A stretch of DNA of 64,000 nucleotides from Burkholderiaceae bacterium. Lineage in GTDB: Bacteria; Pseudomonadota; Gammaproteobacteria; Burkholderiales; Burkholderiaceae_B. The stretch spans positions 1 through 64,000 of the forward strand of contig JAMNXR010000011.1 in the NCBI GenBank assembly GCA_023653055.1, given 5' to 3'. Each line of letters begins with the position of its first letter. Position 1 is the stretch's first letter. The translations under genes were made by a program, and so were the position numbers. The notes beneath the pieces are model-generated. The model saw only the letters and a program-made list of their open reading frames with translations. It was not told the DNA's origin and ran no database searches. This document shows positions 52,734 to 61,087 of the stretch, piece after piece.

Positions 52734-53642
52734 ATGAATGCATCGTCCGTTGTTCATTTTATTGGCGTTGGGGCGATGGGAGGGCCCATGGCACAACGCC
52801 TGCTTGAGGGGGGGCATACCGTACGTGTCTTTGACGCGAACGTACAGCGTATTGAAGCCTTTAGTACGCAAAACGGTAAGCAGACTGCCCTGACATCCGA
52901 TCAACTCGGCGTAGGTGCTGACTATGTGGTGATGATTTTGCCAAACAGCATCGTCGTCGAGGAGGTGCTGTTCGGTAAGAATGGTTTAGCGAGTCGTTTA
53001 AAAAAGAACGCAATGATCATCGATATGACCTCTGGACAGCCAGAGATGACCTTATCGATGGGTGAGCGATTGGCAGCTTTGGATATTTTGTTTATCGACG
53101 CGCCGGTGTCTGGTGCAGTGCCTCGGGCACAGAATGGCACGCTCACGATTATGTCGGGAGGTGAAGCGGCTGTCATTGGTCAAGCTGAACCACTGTTGTC
53201 ACTGATGGGGACGGTCACACGGACGGGTGCACTTGGATCCGGCCACGCGATGAAGGCACTCAATAATTTAGTCTCGTGCGCGGGTTACCTGATTGGCATC
53301 GAGGCCTTGATTATTGGTTCTAAATTTGGCTTGGATCCCGTGGTCATGGTCGATGTGCTGAACAGTTCGACTGGAATGAACAACAGTACCCAAAAAAAAT
53401 TCAAGCAGTATGTATTGTCTAGAAAATTTGACTCTGGTTTTCCCTTGCATATGATGGTCAAAGACATCGCCATTGCGATGGGTTTGGCACGAAATCTTGG
53501 TGTCCCTGCGCCCTTCGGTCATTTATGTCTTGACCTATGGAGTGGCGCTAAGGGAGTATTGGGGCCTAATGTGGACCATACTGCAGTCGCGCACCTCAGT
53601 GAGCAGCTCGCAGGTTGGCAAATACCCGAGTCGGAGTCTTGA
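52734..53642 (+). CDS. 3-Hydroxyisobutyrate dehydrogenase-family oxidoreductase
   Basis: A 302-residue beta-hydroxyacid dehydrogenase. It has FIGVGAMGGPMAQRLL, substrate loop DAPVSGAVPRAQNGTLTIM (Ser-Gly-Ala for Ser-Gly-Gly), and the catalytic Lys in GSGHAMKALNNLV. The ATG at 52734 has GGAGG 8 bp upstream; a start at 52707 directly after the MmgE/PrpD gene would overlap that ribosome binding site. It sits in a rightward operon with MmgE/PrpD, ABC importer, Bug receptor and SDR genes, and is one of three members of this family in the window. Confidence 0.92.
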   Translation: MNASSVVHFIGVGAMGGPMAQRLLEGGHTVRVFDANVQRIEAFSTQNGKQTALTSDQLGVGADYVVMILPNSIVVEEVLFGKNGLASRLKKNAMIIDMTSGQPEMTLSMGERLAALDILFIDAPVSGAVPRAQNGTLTIMSGGEAAVIGQAEPLLSLMGTVTRTGALGSGHAMKALNNLVSCAGYLIGIEALIIGSKFGLDPVVMVDVLNSSTGMNNSTQKKFKQYVLSRKFDSGFPLHMMVKDIAIAMGLARNLGVPAPFGHLCLDLWSGAKGVLGPNVDHTAVAHLSEQLAGWQIPESES

Positions 53643-53742
53643 GTCAAAGTGTTCAGTCATCGTATTGATTTAAAAAAGTGGTTCTCGCGCAATTCTTAAA
53701 ATTACTCTATAAAGTTAAAAAAACATACCTCAGGAGACAGCA

Positions 53743-54750
53743 ATGAAAAAAGTAATCTATGCACTCGCACTTTCAGCATTGACGGTGCTGCCATTAACAG
53801 TTAAAGCGGATGTGACGGAACTCAAGGTGCCACTCGGCGCGGGTGGTTTTGGCTTTTTGCCCTTGCACATCATGAAGCAGCACAATTTGATTGAAAAGCA
53901 CGCGCAAAAACTTGGTCATACAGTAAAAGTGAACTGGTCCAACATCGGCGGACCCTCCGCAATGATTGACGCTTTGTTGTCTGGTTCCGCGCACTTCATT
54001 GCAGCGGGTCCACCATCATTTTTGATTTTGTGGGATCGCACAAAGGGCAACGCGAATGTAAAAGGCGTGGCATCTATGAGCTCAATGCCAATGACGCTCA
54101 ACACCAAAGCTGAACACCTGAAGTCGATCGATGATTTGCGTCCAACCGATAAGATCGCGGTGACTTCAGTGAAGTCGTCGATTCCTTCGATCATCATGCA
54201 AATGTATGCTGTTCAAAAATACGGTAAAGATCAAGCTTTCCGTTTTGATCCATATACCGTCACGATGAATCATGGAGATGCAGCGGCCGCATTATTGTCA
54301 GGCAGTGGCGGCATCACCGGACACTATGCCTCGGCACCGCTTGATCAGTTTGAAAGAAAATCTCCTGGTGTGCGCTCAATCATGAATACGAATGACGTGA
54401 TGGGAGGCTCGACAACTTTTACGATGATTTCGGCACGCTCTGACTTCCAGCAAAAAAACCCTAAAGTCTATGCCGCATTTGTGAGTGCCTTAAAAGAGGC
54501 ACAGGAAATGATTCAGAAAGATAAAGGTGCCGCGGCGGATACTTTGATTGCATCAATGGGCGGTTCGAGTAAGTGGTCTAAAGATGACATGATTGCTCAA
54601 CTGAGTGACCCAACAATCAAATACAGCACTAAACCTGAAAATGTCATGAAGTACGCAACCTTCATGAATCAGATTGGATCGCTTAAAAATAATCCAAAAT
54701 CCATTGATGAGTTGTTTTTTGCGGGTTCTGATGTGGCTGGCGGAAACTAA
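53743..54750 (+). CDS. ABC importer receptor (NMT1/SsuA-like)
   Basis: A 335-residue periplasmic receptor with a clear signal peptide (MKKVIYALALSALTVLPLTV, ending VKA). The mature part has the two-lobe pattern of the NMT1/SsuA/TauA group: LKVPLGAGGFGFLPLHIMKQHNLIEKHAQKLG near the start, then VNWSNIGGPSAMIDALLSGSAHF, which is the classic WxxFxGGPxMxEALxxG equivalent. AGGAGAC precedes the ATG at 53743. It is co-transcribed with the ATPase (2 bp gap) and permease that follow. Ligands of such systems include sulfonates, nitrate and pyrimidine precursors; the present one is unknown. Confidence 0.9.
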   Translation: MKKVIYALALSALTVLPLTVKADVTELKVPLGAGGFGFLPLHIMKQHNLIEKHAQKLGHTVKVNWSNIGGPSAMIDALLSGSAHFIAAGPPSFLILWDRTKGNANVKGVASMSSMPMTLNTKAEHLKSIDDLRPTDKIAVTSVKSSIPSIIMQMYAVQKYGKDQAFRFDPYTVTMNHGDAAAALLSGSGGITGHYASAPLDQFERKSPGVRSIMNTNDVMGGSTTFTMISARSDFQQKNPKVYAAFVSALKEAQEMIQKDKGAAADTLIASMGGSSKWSKDDMIAQLSDPTIKYSTKPENVMKYATFMNQIGSLKNNPKSIDELFFAGSDVAGGN

Positions 54751-54752
54751 AG

Positions 54753-55550
54753 ATGGATGCGTCAGTGTTGTCGCAGTCTTCCCAAGCGCCCTTGCTATCT
54801 GTGCAGGGCGTGACGCTTCGTTATCGCACGAAAGAGCATCTCGTCACTGCAACGTATCGTGTGAGTTTTGATGTGCTCAAGTCTGACCGTTACGTGATTC
54901 TTGGACCCTCCGGTTGTGGAAAGTCGACTCTGCTAAAGGCTGTAGGCGGATTTTTAAATCCTGTCGAAGGTCAAATCAAACTCAATAATGTTGAGATCCA
55001 CAAGCCAGGTCCAGATCGCGTGATGGTATTTCAAGAGTTTGATCAACTCCTACCTTGGAAAACAGTCAAGCAAAACGTGGTGTTCGCTTTGACTGCAAGT
55101 GGCAAGCTCGGACGCAAAGAAGCCGAAGAGCGTGCCATGCATTACATCGATAAGGTCAATTTGACGGGCTTCGCTGATAGTTTGCCTCATACGCTGTCAG
55201 GCGGGATGAAACAACGCGTCGCGATTGCGCGTGGCATGGCGATGGAGCCGGAAATTTTACTGATGGATGAACCCTTTGCTGCGCTTGATGCTTTGACGCG
55301 CGGAAAGATGCAAGAGGAGCTCTTGCAGCTTTGGGAAGATACGAAGTTCACCGTTTTGTTTGTCACGCATTCTATTCCGGAGGCGGTGCGTATTGGAAGT
55401 AGGATCTTGTTACTCAGTCCTCATCCTGGTCAGGTTAGAGCGGAGTTAAATTGTCACGGGATCGATACAACGAGTCCGACAGGACAGCCCTTGGCGAAAC
55501 ACATCGAAGAATTGCTTTTTCACGACCACGAAAGGATTGCACATGCGTGA
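54753..55550 (+). CDS. ABC importer ATPase (SsuB/TauB-like)
   Basis: A 265-residue cytoplasmic ATPase. Walker A is GPSGCGKST (about residues 52-60), Q-loop VFQEFDQLLPW, signature LSGGMKQRVAIARGMA, Walker B ILLMDEPFAALD and switch His in FVTHSIPEA. All catalytic elements are intact, and the DALTR following Walker B is common to nitrate/sulfonate/taurine importers. It starts 2 bp after the receptor stop and overlaps the permease gene by a few bases, so it is translated from the same mRNA. Confidence 0.95.
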   Translation: MDASVLSQSSQAPLLSVQGVTLRYRTKEHLVTATYRVSFDVLKSDRYVILGPSGCGKSTLLKAVGGFLNPVEGQIKLNNVEIHKPGPDRVMVFQEFDQLLPWKTVKQNVVFALTASGKLGRKEAEERAMHYIDKVNLTGFADSLPHTLSGGMKQRVAIARGMAMEPEILLMDEPFAALDALTRGKMQEELLQLWEDTKFTVLFVTHSIPEAVRIGSRILLLSPHPGQVRAELNCHGIDTTSPTGQPLAKHIEELLFHDHERIAHA

Positions 55551-56424
55551 GCACACGATAGAAGGCGCTCAAAGCGTTCGTCCTGAGAGAATCAGTGAGA
55601 TTGAGTCAACAGGGTTTGGCGTGATTGAAAAGCCGCTTGGCACTGTTGAACGGCTCATGTCCAATGGCCTGCTGCGTAAGACCTTTGTGTTGATTTTTTT
55701 AGCAGTTGTGTGGGAGGTCTACGCCGTTTGGTTGAATAACCCTCTCTTATTTCCAACTTTTTCTGCGACGGTTCAGGCTTTTGTTGCAGGCTTGATTTCG
55801 GGAAAAATTATCCTGGCAACATGGTCCTCAATTACTGTGCTGTTGCAGGGGTATGTTGTCGGCCTTGCGATAGCGGCGCTTTTTACTGCCTTTGCGAGCG
55901 CTACGCGAATTGGCTCAGATATTTTGGAGACCTTGACCTCGATGTTCAACCCTTTACCTTCGATTGCTTTGTTGCCCCTGGCAATGATTTGGTTTGGGCT
56001 AGGTGAGGGCAGCATTATCTTTGTATTGATTCACGCCGTGCTCTGGGCGGTCGCGCTCAATACACATGCTGGTTTTAAAGCAGTGAGTCCCACTTGGCGG
56101 ATGGTGGGTAAAAATTATGGTCTTTCTAATATTGCTTATGTGACCAAGATCCTTATTCCTGGTGCTTTTCCGAGCATTTTGACTGGGATGAAAATTGGCT
56201 GGGCATTTGCATGGCGCACATTGATCGCCGCAGAGTTGGTATTCGGTGCGAGCTCTGGTTCGGGTGGCTTGGGTTGGTATATCTTTCAAAATAAAAATAT
56301 GTTGGATATTCCAAACGTGTTTGCTGGACTATTGACTGTCATCATTTTTGGTTTGCTGGTTGAAAATTTAATTTTCAAAACAGTTGAAAAGAAAACGATC
56401 AGTCGTTGGGGAATGCAGTCCTGA
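55543..56424 (+). CDS. ABC importer permease (SsuC/TauC-like)
   Basis: A 293-residue inner-membrane permease with about six helices. The EAA-like coupling motif lies in AVSPTWRMVGKNYGLSNIAYVTKILIPGAFPSILTGMKIGWAFAWRTLIAAELV, typical of SsuC/TauC permeases. A longer cytoplasmic N-terminus of about 45 residues precedes the first helix. The ATG at 55543 overlaps the ATPase stop by 8 bp; a start at 55537 is also possible. Together with the two upstream genes it forms a complete three-gene importer. Confidence 0.93.
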   Translation: MREHTIEGAQSVRPERISEIESTGFGVIEKPLGTVERLMSNGLLRKTFVLIFLAVVWEVYAVWLNNPLLFPTFSATVQAFVAGLISGKIILATWSSITVLLQGYVVGLAIAALFTAFASATRIGSDILETLTSMFNPLPSIALLPLAMIWFGLGEGSIIFVLIHAVLWAVALNTHAGFKAVSPTWRMVGKNYGLSNIAYVTKILIPGAFPSILTGMKIGWAFAWRTLIAAELVFGASSGSGGLGWYIFQNKNMLDIPNVFAGLLTVIIFGLLVENLIFKTVEKKTISRWGMQS

Positions 56425-56463
56425 TCTTTAGCGGGGCTGTCTGATTAAATTTTGGAGACAATC

Positions 56464-57429
56464 ATGAAAAAAATATTTGCGTTACTTGCTGTATGTCTGG
56501 CTGTTGCGACGCCTGTTTGGGCGGACTCCGCCTTTAATCCAACAAAACCAGTCAAGATCGTTGTGCCCTTTCCACCTGGTGGAGGAACTGATGCTGTGTC
56601 ACGTATTCTGGCGGAGAAATTAGGCCAGATTTGGAAACAACAAGTGATTGTTGAAAATCGTGCGGGCGCACAGGGGAACGTTGGAACGGCCTATGGGGCT
56701 AAAGCACTCCCAGATGGCTATACGATCGTGCTTGCGCACCAGGGCGCTTTCACAGTCAATCCTCACATATACAAAGATCCAGGCTTTGATCCAATTAAGG
56801 ACTTCATTCCTATTACACGTGGGACTCAGCAACCTTTCGTGTTGGTGGCTAACCCTGGTCTGAATGTCAAAAATCTCAAAGAATTTATTGCGCTTGCAAA
56901 AACTCAGCCTGGCAAGTTGTCTTATGGTTCAAGCGCGTCGGGTCCTCAATTGACGGGCGAAATGTTCAAAGCGGTGACAGGCGTTGACATGATGCACGTT
57001 GCTTACAAGGGCGCAGGCCCAGGTATTGTTGATGTACTCGCGGGCCATATCAACTTATTCGTTGCGAATCCGACTTCTGTCGCGCCCCACGTCCGGGCTG
57101 GCAAACTCGTAGGTCTGGTGATGTTTGGACCCGAAGGTGTGTCGGTACTGCCTGACACACCGACTGCGGCTCAGGCGGGCTTTCCTGATCTGGGCAAAAT
57201 GCCTGAGTGGTACGGTTATGCCGTCCCGGCAGGTACGCCAGCCAAAGTTGTTGAGCAACTTAACAAAGATTTGACTACGGCCTTAAAAGACCCAGCCGTT
57301 AAAGCACGGTTGGATGGTTTGGGGCTGAACGCTTCTCCTAGTACTTCTAAGGAGTTTGCTGATCAAATCCAGCGAGATCTGACGGCATCTAAAGACCTCG
57401 TTAAAAAATCGGGCATGACCGCACAGTAA
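56464..57429 (+). CDS. Bug/TctC-family periplasmic solute receptor (13 of 14)
   Basis: A 321-residue receptor, signal peptide MKKIFALLAVCLAVATPVWA (cleavage after VWA, residue 20). Landmarks are VVPFPPGGGTDAVS, VENRAGAQGNVG, PDGYTIVLA and HVAYKGAGPGIVD. TGGAGAC precedes the ATG at 56464. It follows a complete ABC importer by 39 bp and precedes an SDR by 34 bp; this gives one operon with two different receptor types, which suggests related ligands or two compounds of one pathway. Confidence 0.92.
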   Translation: MKKIFALLAVCLAVATPVWADSAFNPTKPVKIVVPFPPGGGTDAVSRILAEKLGQIWKQQVIVENRAGAQGNVGTAYGAKALPDGYTIVLAHQGAFTVNPHIYKDPGFDPIKDFIPITRGTQQPFVLVANPGLNVKNLKEFIALAKTQPGKLSYGSSASGPQLTGEMFKAVTGVDMMHVAYKGAGPGIVDVLAGHINLFVANPTSVAPHVRAGKLVGLVMFGPEGVSVLPDTPTAAQAGFPDLGKMPEWYGYAVPAGTPAKVVEQLNKDLTTALKDPAVKARLDGLGLNASPSTSKEFADQIQRDLTASKDLVKKSGMTAQ

Positions 57430-57463
57430 ATATTTGTGTGGTTGATTGACTAAGGACTCGGAA

Positions 57464-58243
57464 ATGCTTAAAGGGAAAACGGCGCTTGTCACAGGCTCGA
57501 GCGGCGGCATTGGTTTGGCGATTGCGCAGGAACTCGCGACAGTAGGATGCAATGTGATATTGCACGGTCTTGAGGATCCTAGCATTGTGGCCGAGTCACT
57601 CGCTTCCCTTCGAGCACATGGCGTGACGGCTGTCTATCACCAAAAGGATTTACAAAATCCCAAGGAGATTGAACAGCTTTCAAGGCAGGCACTAGAGCAA
57701 TTCGCTTGCATAGATATTTTGGTCAACAATGCGGTGACGCGACACTTTTCACCGATTGAGTCCTTTCCCGCTGAGCGCTGGGATCAGGCTATCGCTGTCA
57801 ATCTCAGTGCACCGTTTCATTTCGTCAAAGCTTTTTTACCAGGCATGCGTCAGGCTGGATGGGGGCGCGTGATCAATATGACTTCGGTCTACGGGTCGCG
57901 TGGCACACCCAATCGCATTGACTATGTCACCACAAAAAGTGCCTTGATTGGGATGACCCGTGCAGTTGCCGCAGAGGTCGTGGGTCAGAACATTACCTGC
58001 AACGCTTTATGTCCAGGATCGGTACTGACTCCAAATATCGAGAGCCGTATACGTGCTTTGATGCAAGAAAAAAACCTGAACTGGGACGTTGCGACCGCAG
58101 AATTTTTACACGGCAAACAACCCGGCGGAAAGTTAATTCCCGCTAAGCATCTTGCGGAGTTGGCATTGTTTTTGTGTACGCCTGCAGGCGGACAAATGAA
58201 TGGAGCAGTGCTACCGATGGAAAATGGCTGGTTAGCGCTTTAG
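57464..58243 (+). CDS. Short-chain dehydrogenase/reductase (SDR)
   Basis: A 259-residue SDR. It has VTGSSGGIGLAIA (cofactor), NNAV in place of NNAG, an active-site Ser in INMTSVYGSRG and YVTTKSALIGM with the Tyr/Lys pair. The LCTPAGGQMNGAVLPMENGWLAL end fits hydroxybutyrate-dehydrogenase-like enzymes. The ATG at 57464 follows AAGGACTC. It is the last gene of the MmgE/PrpD-ABC-Bug operon and probably handles a hydroxy- or keto-acid of that pathway. Confidence 0.9.
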   Translation: MLKGKTALVTGSSGGIGLAIAQELATVGCNVILHGLEDPSIVAESLASLRAHGVTAVYHQKDLQNPKEIEQLSRQALEQFACIDILVNNAVTRHFSPIESFPAERWDQAIAVNLSAPFHFVKAFLPGMRQAGWGRVINMTSVYGSRGTPNRIDYVTTKSALIGMTRAVAAEVVGQNITCNALCPGSVLTPNIESRIRALMQEKNLNWDVATAEFLHGKQPGGKLIPAKHLAELALFLCTPAGGQMNGAVLPMENGWLAL

Positions 58244-58291
58244 CGCTAAAGTGTTTCAGCCTTTCATCCATCGGTCAGCATCGATCAAATA

Positions 58292-59263
58292 TTATTTGAT
58301 CGTCTTCAAACCCTGAGCGAACAGGACTTTTTGCTCTTCTAAAAATTTTGCATACTCTTTTGGTCCGAGCACTTTGATTTCGGCACCCAAGACATCAAGG
58401 TTGGCGGTGATTTGAGTACCGTATTTGGCGATTGCTTTTTGAGCAGCGCCATAGATAGCGTCAATGATTTCTTTCGGTGTGCCTTTTGGCGCCAAAATGC
58501 CATACAGGCCAGCACTACTTGTTTTGTAGCCGAGTTCTTTCAATGTTGGAACGTTTGGAAAGGCTTTGAGGCGGGTGTCTCCAAACACAGCAAGTGGTCG
58601 CAGTGTACCGGCAGCAATATGCGCCTGCGCGGGTCCCACGGCTGTCGATGCCAACTCCACATGCCCCCCTAGAAGTGCAGTGATGGCTGGACCACTTCCT
58701 TGAAAGGGAATGTGATTCCATTTGACGCCTGCTTCACTTGCGAAAATTTCAGCGAGCAAGTGCGTGATACCCATCGCACCAGACGTTCCGTAGGTGACTT
58801 TGTCAGGATTTTTCTTTGAGTAGGCTACCAACTCTTTCAAGGAAGTAATGGGTGATTTGCTCGAGCCCACGATCATGAACCCGCCCTCTGAGAGTGCCGC
58901 GATGGGTTCGAAGGATTCTGTTGAATATTTGACGTCTTTGTTCGCCAGTGGCACGACAACGATTGAGCCTGGCGAAGTGCCCACAAGCGTATAGCCATCA
59001 GGTGCGCTACCAGCGACGAAACCTGCCCCAACAGCCCCGCCTGCACCTGGTTTGTAGTTGAGGATAAATTGGTTAGGTAAGAACTCGCCCATGCGATCTA
59101 AAAAGGGACGCAGCATTTTGTCTGTGTCGCCTGGAGCAAAGGGGATCACTACTTGAACAGGTTTGTTGGGATAGGCTTGCGCACTGGCTTGCGTGGATAG
59201 GCCAATTGACGCAACACAGGAAATAGCGGCTGCGAAAATAGATAGGTGTTTTTTGATCGACAT
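58292..59263 (-). CDS. Bug/TctC-family periplasmic solute receptor (14 of 14), variant motif
   Basis: A 323-residue receptor, signal peptide MSIKKHLSIFAAAISCVAS ending SAQ near residue 27. Unlike the other 13, its first ligand loop reads VIPFAPGDTDKMLRP, lacking the usual GGxxD; it also has LNYKPGAGGAVG for VENKPGA and HIPFQGSGPAITA for HVPYKG. PDGYTLVGT is retained. The ligand pocket is therefore likely different. The ATG at 59263 is preceded by TTGGAGATC. It is monocistronic, convergent with the SDR and divergent from the BT1/MFS-like transporter. Confidence 0.9.
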   Translation of the reverse strand: MSIKKHLSIFAAAISCVASIGLSTQASAQAYPNKPVQVVIPFAPGDTDKMLRPFLDRMGEFLPNQFILNYKPGAGGAVGAGFVAGSAPDGYTLVGTSPGSIVVVPLANKDVKYSTESFEPIAALSEGGFMIVGSSKSPITSLKELVAYSKKNPDKVTYGTSGAMGITHLLAEIFASEAGVKWNHIPFQGSGPAITALLGGHVELASTAVGPAQAHIAAGTLRPLAVFGDTRLKAFPNVPTLKELGYKTSSAGLYGILAPKGTPKEIIDAIYGAAQKAIAKYGTQITANLDVLGAEIKVLGPKEYAKFLEEQKVLFAQGLKTIK

Positions 59264-59435
59264 GATTGAGATCTCCAAATGTTTTTATTTAAATCGTGCC
59301 TAAGCCTGAGCTTGCCTGTTCTGTGACAGTGTTTAGCACTGCGTCATGATACGACTTTCCCGTACCAAAGGGCCGATTTAAGTGCCTTTATCGGGTATTC
59401 TGCAGAAAATATGACGAGATGAAGGATTAAAGAAA

Positions 59436-61061
59436 ATGACGCTGACGCTATGGCGCTGGATAGACCGCAATATCCTGGAGCTTGGACGGGAATTGCGCTT
59501 GTCCTATTTGCCGCCGCTGATGGTCTATATGGCTGCGGGTATCTCGAGTTTGACTGGGATTGTCGGTACTTTTTTCGTCAAGGACTACCTCAATCTCTCC
59601 GTTGCCTTTTTAGCCGCTTTAAGTTTCTGGGTCGTCATTCCGTGGTCGCTCAAAATGGTGCTTGGTCACCTCATTGATTTGCTATGGCGATGGAAGCGGG
59701 CCTTGCTGTTTCTCGGTGCATCCTTGATTGCGGCAAGTTTATTGATCATGGTGGGGTTGATCGGCAGCCGTGAAGCGATGGCTGCCTTCATGCCTGTTGA
59801 GAGCTGGTATGTGCTGAGTGCGTTGCTCTCGCCAATTGGTTATGTATTGCAAGACGCAGTCGCGGATGCGATGACCGTTGAAGCAGTGCCCCGCGTGGAT
59901 GATGCGGGTCAACCGATTGATCCTGAGCGTCGAAAGCTGATGCACACCACGATGCAGACACTGGGACGTGTCGCGATTATCGGTGGCTCTGTTTTTGTTG
60001 CATTAATCAATTTGTATGTCTTTGCAGGTGTGCAGCAACTCGACGAAGCGCAGAAAGTAGAAAAATATCTGCAGGTGTATCTGATCTCAATGTCCATTCC
60101 CTTGATTTCTGTTTTGGGTGTGATCTTGGCATCGATATTGCAAGCACGCGCACACAAAAAATTATTAGCGCGTGGCATGACGTCTGAACAAGCACACACA
60201 CTTCTTTCAGGCGATATCGAGGTTACGAAACCAAACTGGATAATTTTGGGTGGTAGCTTAGTCTTTGTTATCTTTACGATGACAATGGGTTTGACGCAAG
60301 TGTCCTATGGGCAGGAAATCATATTCCTTGGATCAATGGCGATCGTGACTTTTTTAATTGTCAGGTTAACGCGTGATCTCGACCCCCAGGCACGGTCGAC
60401 CTTAGTCGGTACCGCGATCGTGATTTTTGTGTTTCGTGCAATCCCAAGTCCCGGTCCAGGTGTGACATGGTGGATGATTGATGATTTAAAGTTCGATCAA
60501 CAATTTTTTTCGATGCTGTCGCTGATCGCTGGCACTCTGTCCCTGCTTGGTATGTTTATTTTTCGACGTTTCATGGCGGAACGTTCGATTGCCTATGTCG
60601 TGGGGACGCTGACCTTGTTTGGAACCGTCCTGTCATTACCCACACTGGGTATGTACTATGGCTTACATCATTGGGCAAGCGCGATGACGGGTGGCGTTGT
60701 GGATGCGCGTTTCATTGCATTGGTGGATGCCGCACTCGAATCACCACTCGGACAGGTTGCCATGATCCCAATGCTGGCTTGGATTGCACGTTCAGCACCA
60801 GAAAATCTTAAGGCAACATATTTTGCTGTGATGGCTTCTTTTACTAATCTTGCGCTGTCACTTAGTCAGCTCGGGACGAAATACCTCAATCAAATCTTTA
60901 CTGTGACACGCGAAGTCCGCAATCCAACGACTGGCATCGTTGAAGTCGCAGCTAACTACTCTAGCTTAGGCTCGATGTTAACGATTTCAATTTTGATCGG
61001 ATTGAGTCTGCCGTTTTTAGCCATTGCTTTTGTTAAGCTGACCCGTTTCCGGACCGCCTGA
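59436..61061 (+). CDS. BT1/MFS-like membrane transporter
   Basis: A 541-residue polytopic protein with about 12-13 hydrophobic helices. The start has LPPLMVYMAAGISSLTGIVGTFFVKDYLNLSVAFLAALSFWVVIPWSLKMVLGHL, and later VLQDAVADAMTVEAVPR; FFVKDYLxL and QDxVADA are features of the BT1 (folate-biopterin transporter) branch of the major facilitator superfamily. It is longer than an average MFS protein, with inserts of about 40 residues (VDDAGQPIDPERRKLMH and SYGQEIIFLG regions). The substrate is unknown. The ATG at 59436 lies 172 bp from the divergent Bug gene. Confidence 0.78.
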   Translation: MTLTLWRWIDRNILELGRELRLSYLPPLMVYMAAGISSLTGIVGTFFVKDYLNLSVAFLAALSFWVVIPWSLKMVLGHLIDLLWRWKRALLFLGASLIAASLLIMVGLIGSREAMAAFMPVESWYVLSALLSPIGYVLQDAVADAMTVEAVPRVDDAGQPIDPERRKLMHTTMQTLGRVAIIGGSVFVALINLYVFAGVQQLDEAQKVEKYLQVYLISMSIPLISVLGVILASILQARAHKKLLARGMTSEQAHTLLSGDIEVTKPNWIILGGSLVFVIFTMTMGLTQVSYGQEIIFLGSMAIVTFLIVRLTRDLDPQARSTLVGTAIVIFVFRAIPSPGPGVTWWMIDDLKFDQQFFSMLSLIAGTLSLLGMFIFRRFMAERSIAYVVGTLTLFGTVLSLPTLGMYYGLHHWASAMTGGVVDARFIALVDAALESPLGQVAMIPMLAWIARSAPENLKATYFAVMASFTNLALSLSQLGTKYLNQIFTVTREVRNPTTGIVEVAANYSSLGSMLTISILIGLSLPFLAIAFVKLTRFRTA

Positions 61062-61087
61062 TTCAAGCTGTATTGCAATCGTCAGGA

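Noticed and set aside
58239-58302. Palindromes TTTAGCGCTAAA and CGATCAAAT-ATT-ATTTGATCG between the SDR and Bug 14
   Set aside because: They overlap stop codons, lack T-runs and are short; they may help terminate transcription between convergent genes but are too weak to call.
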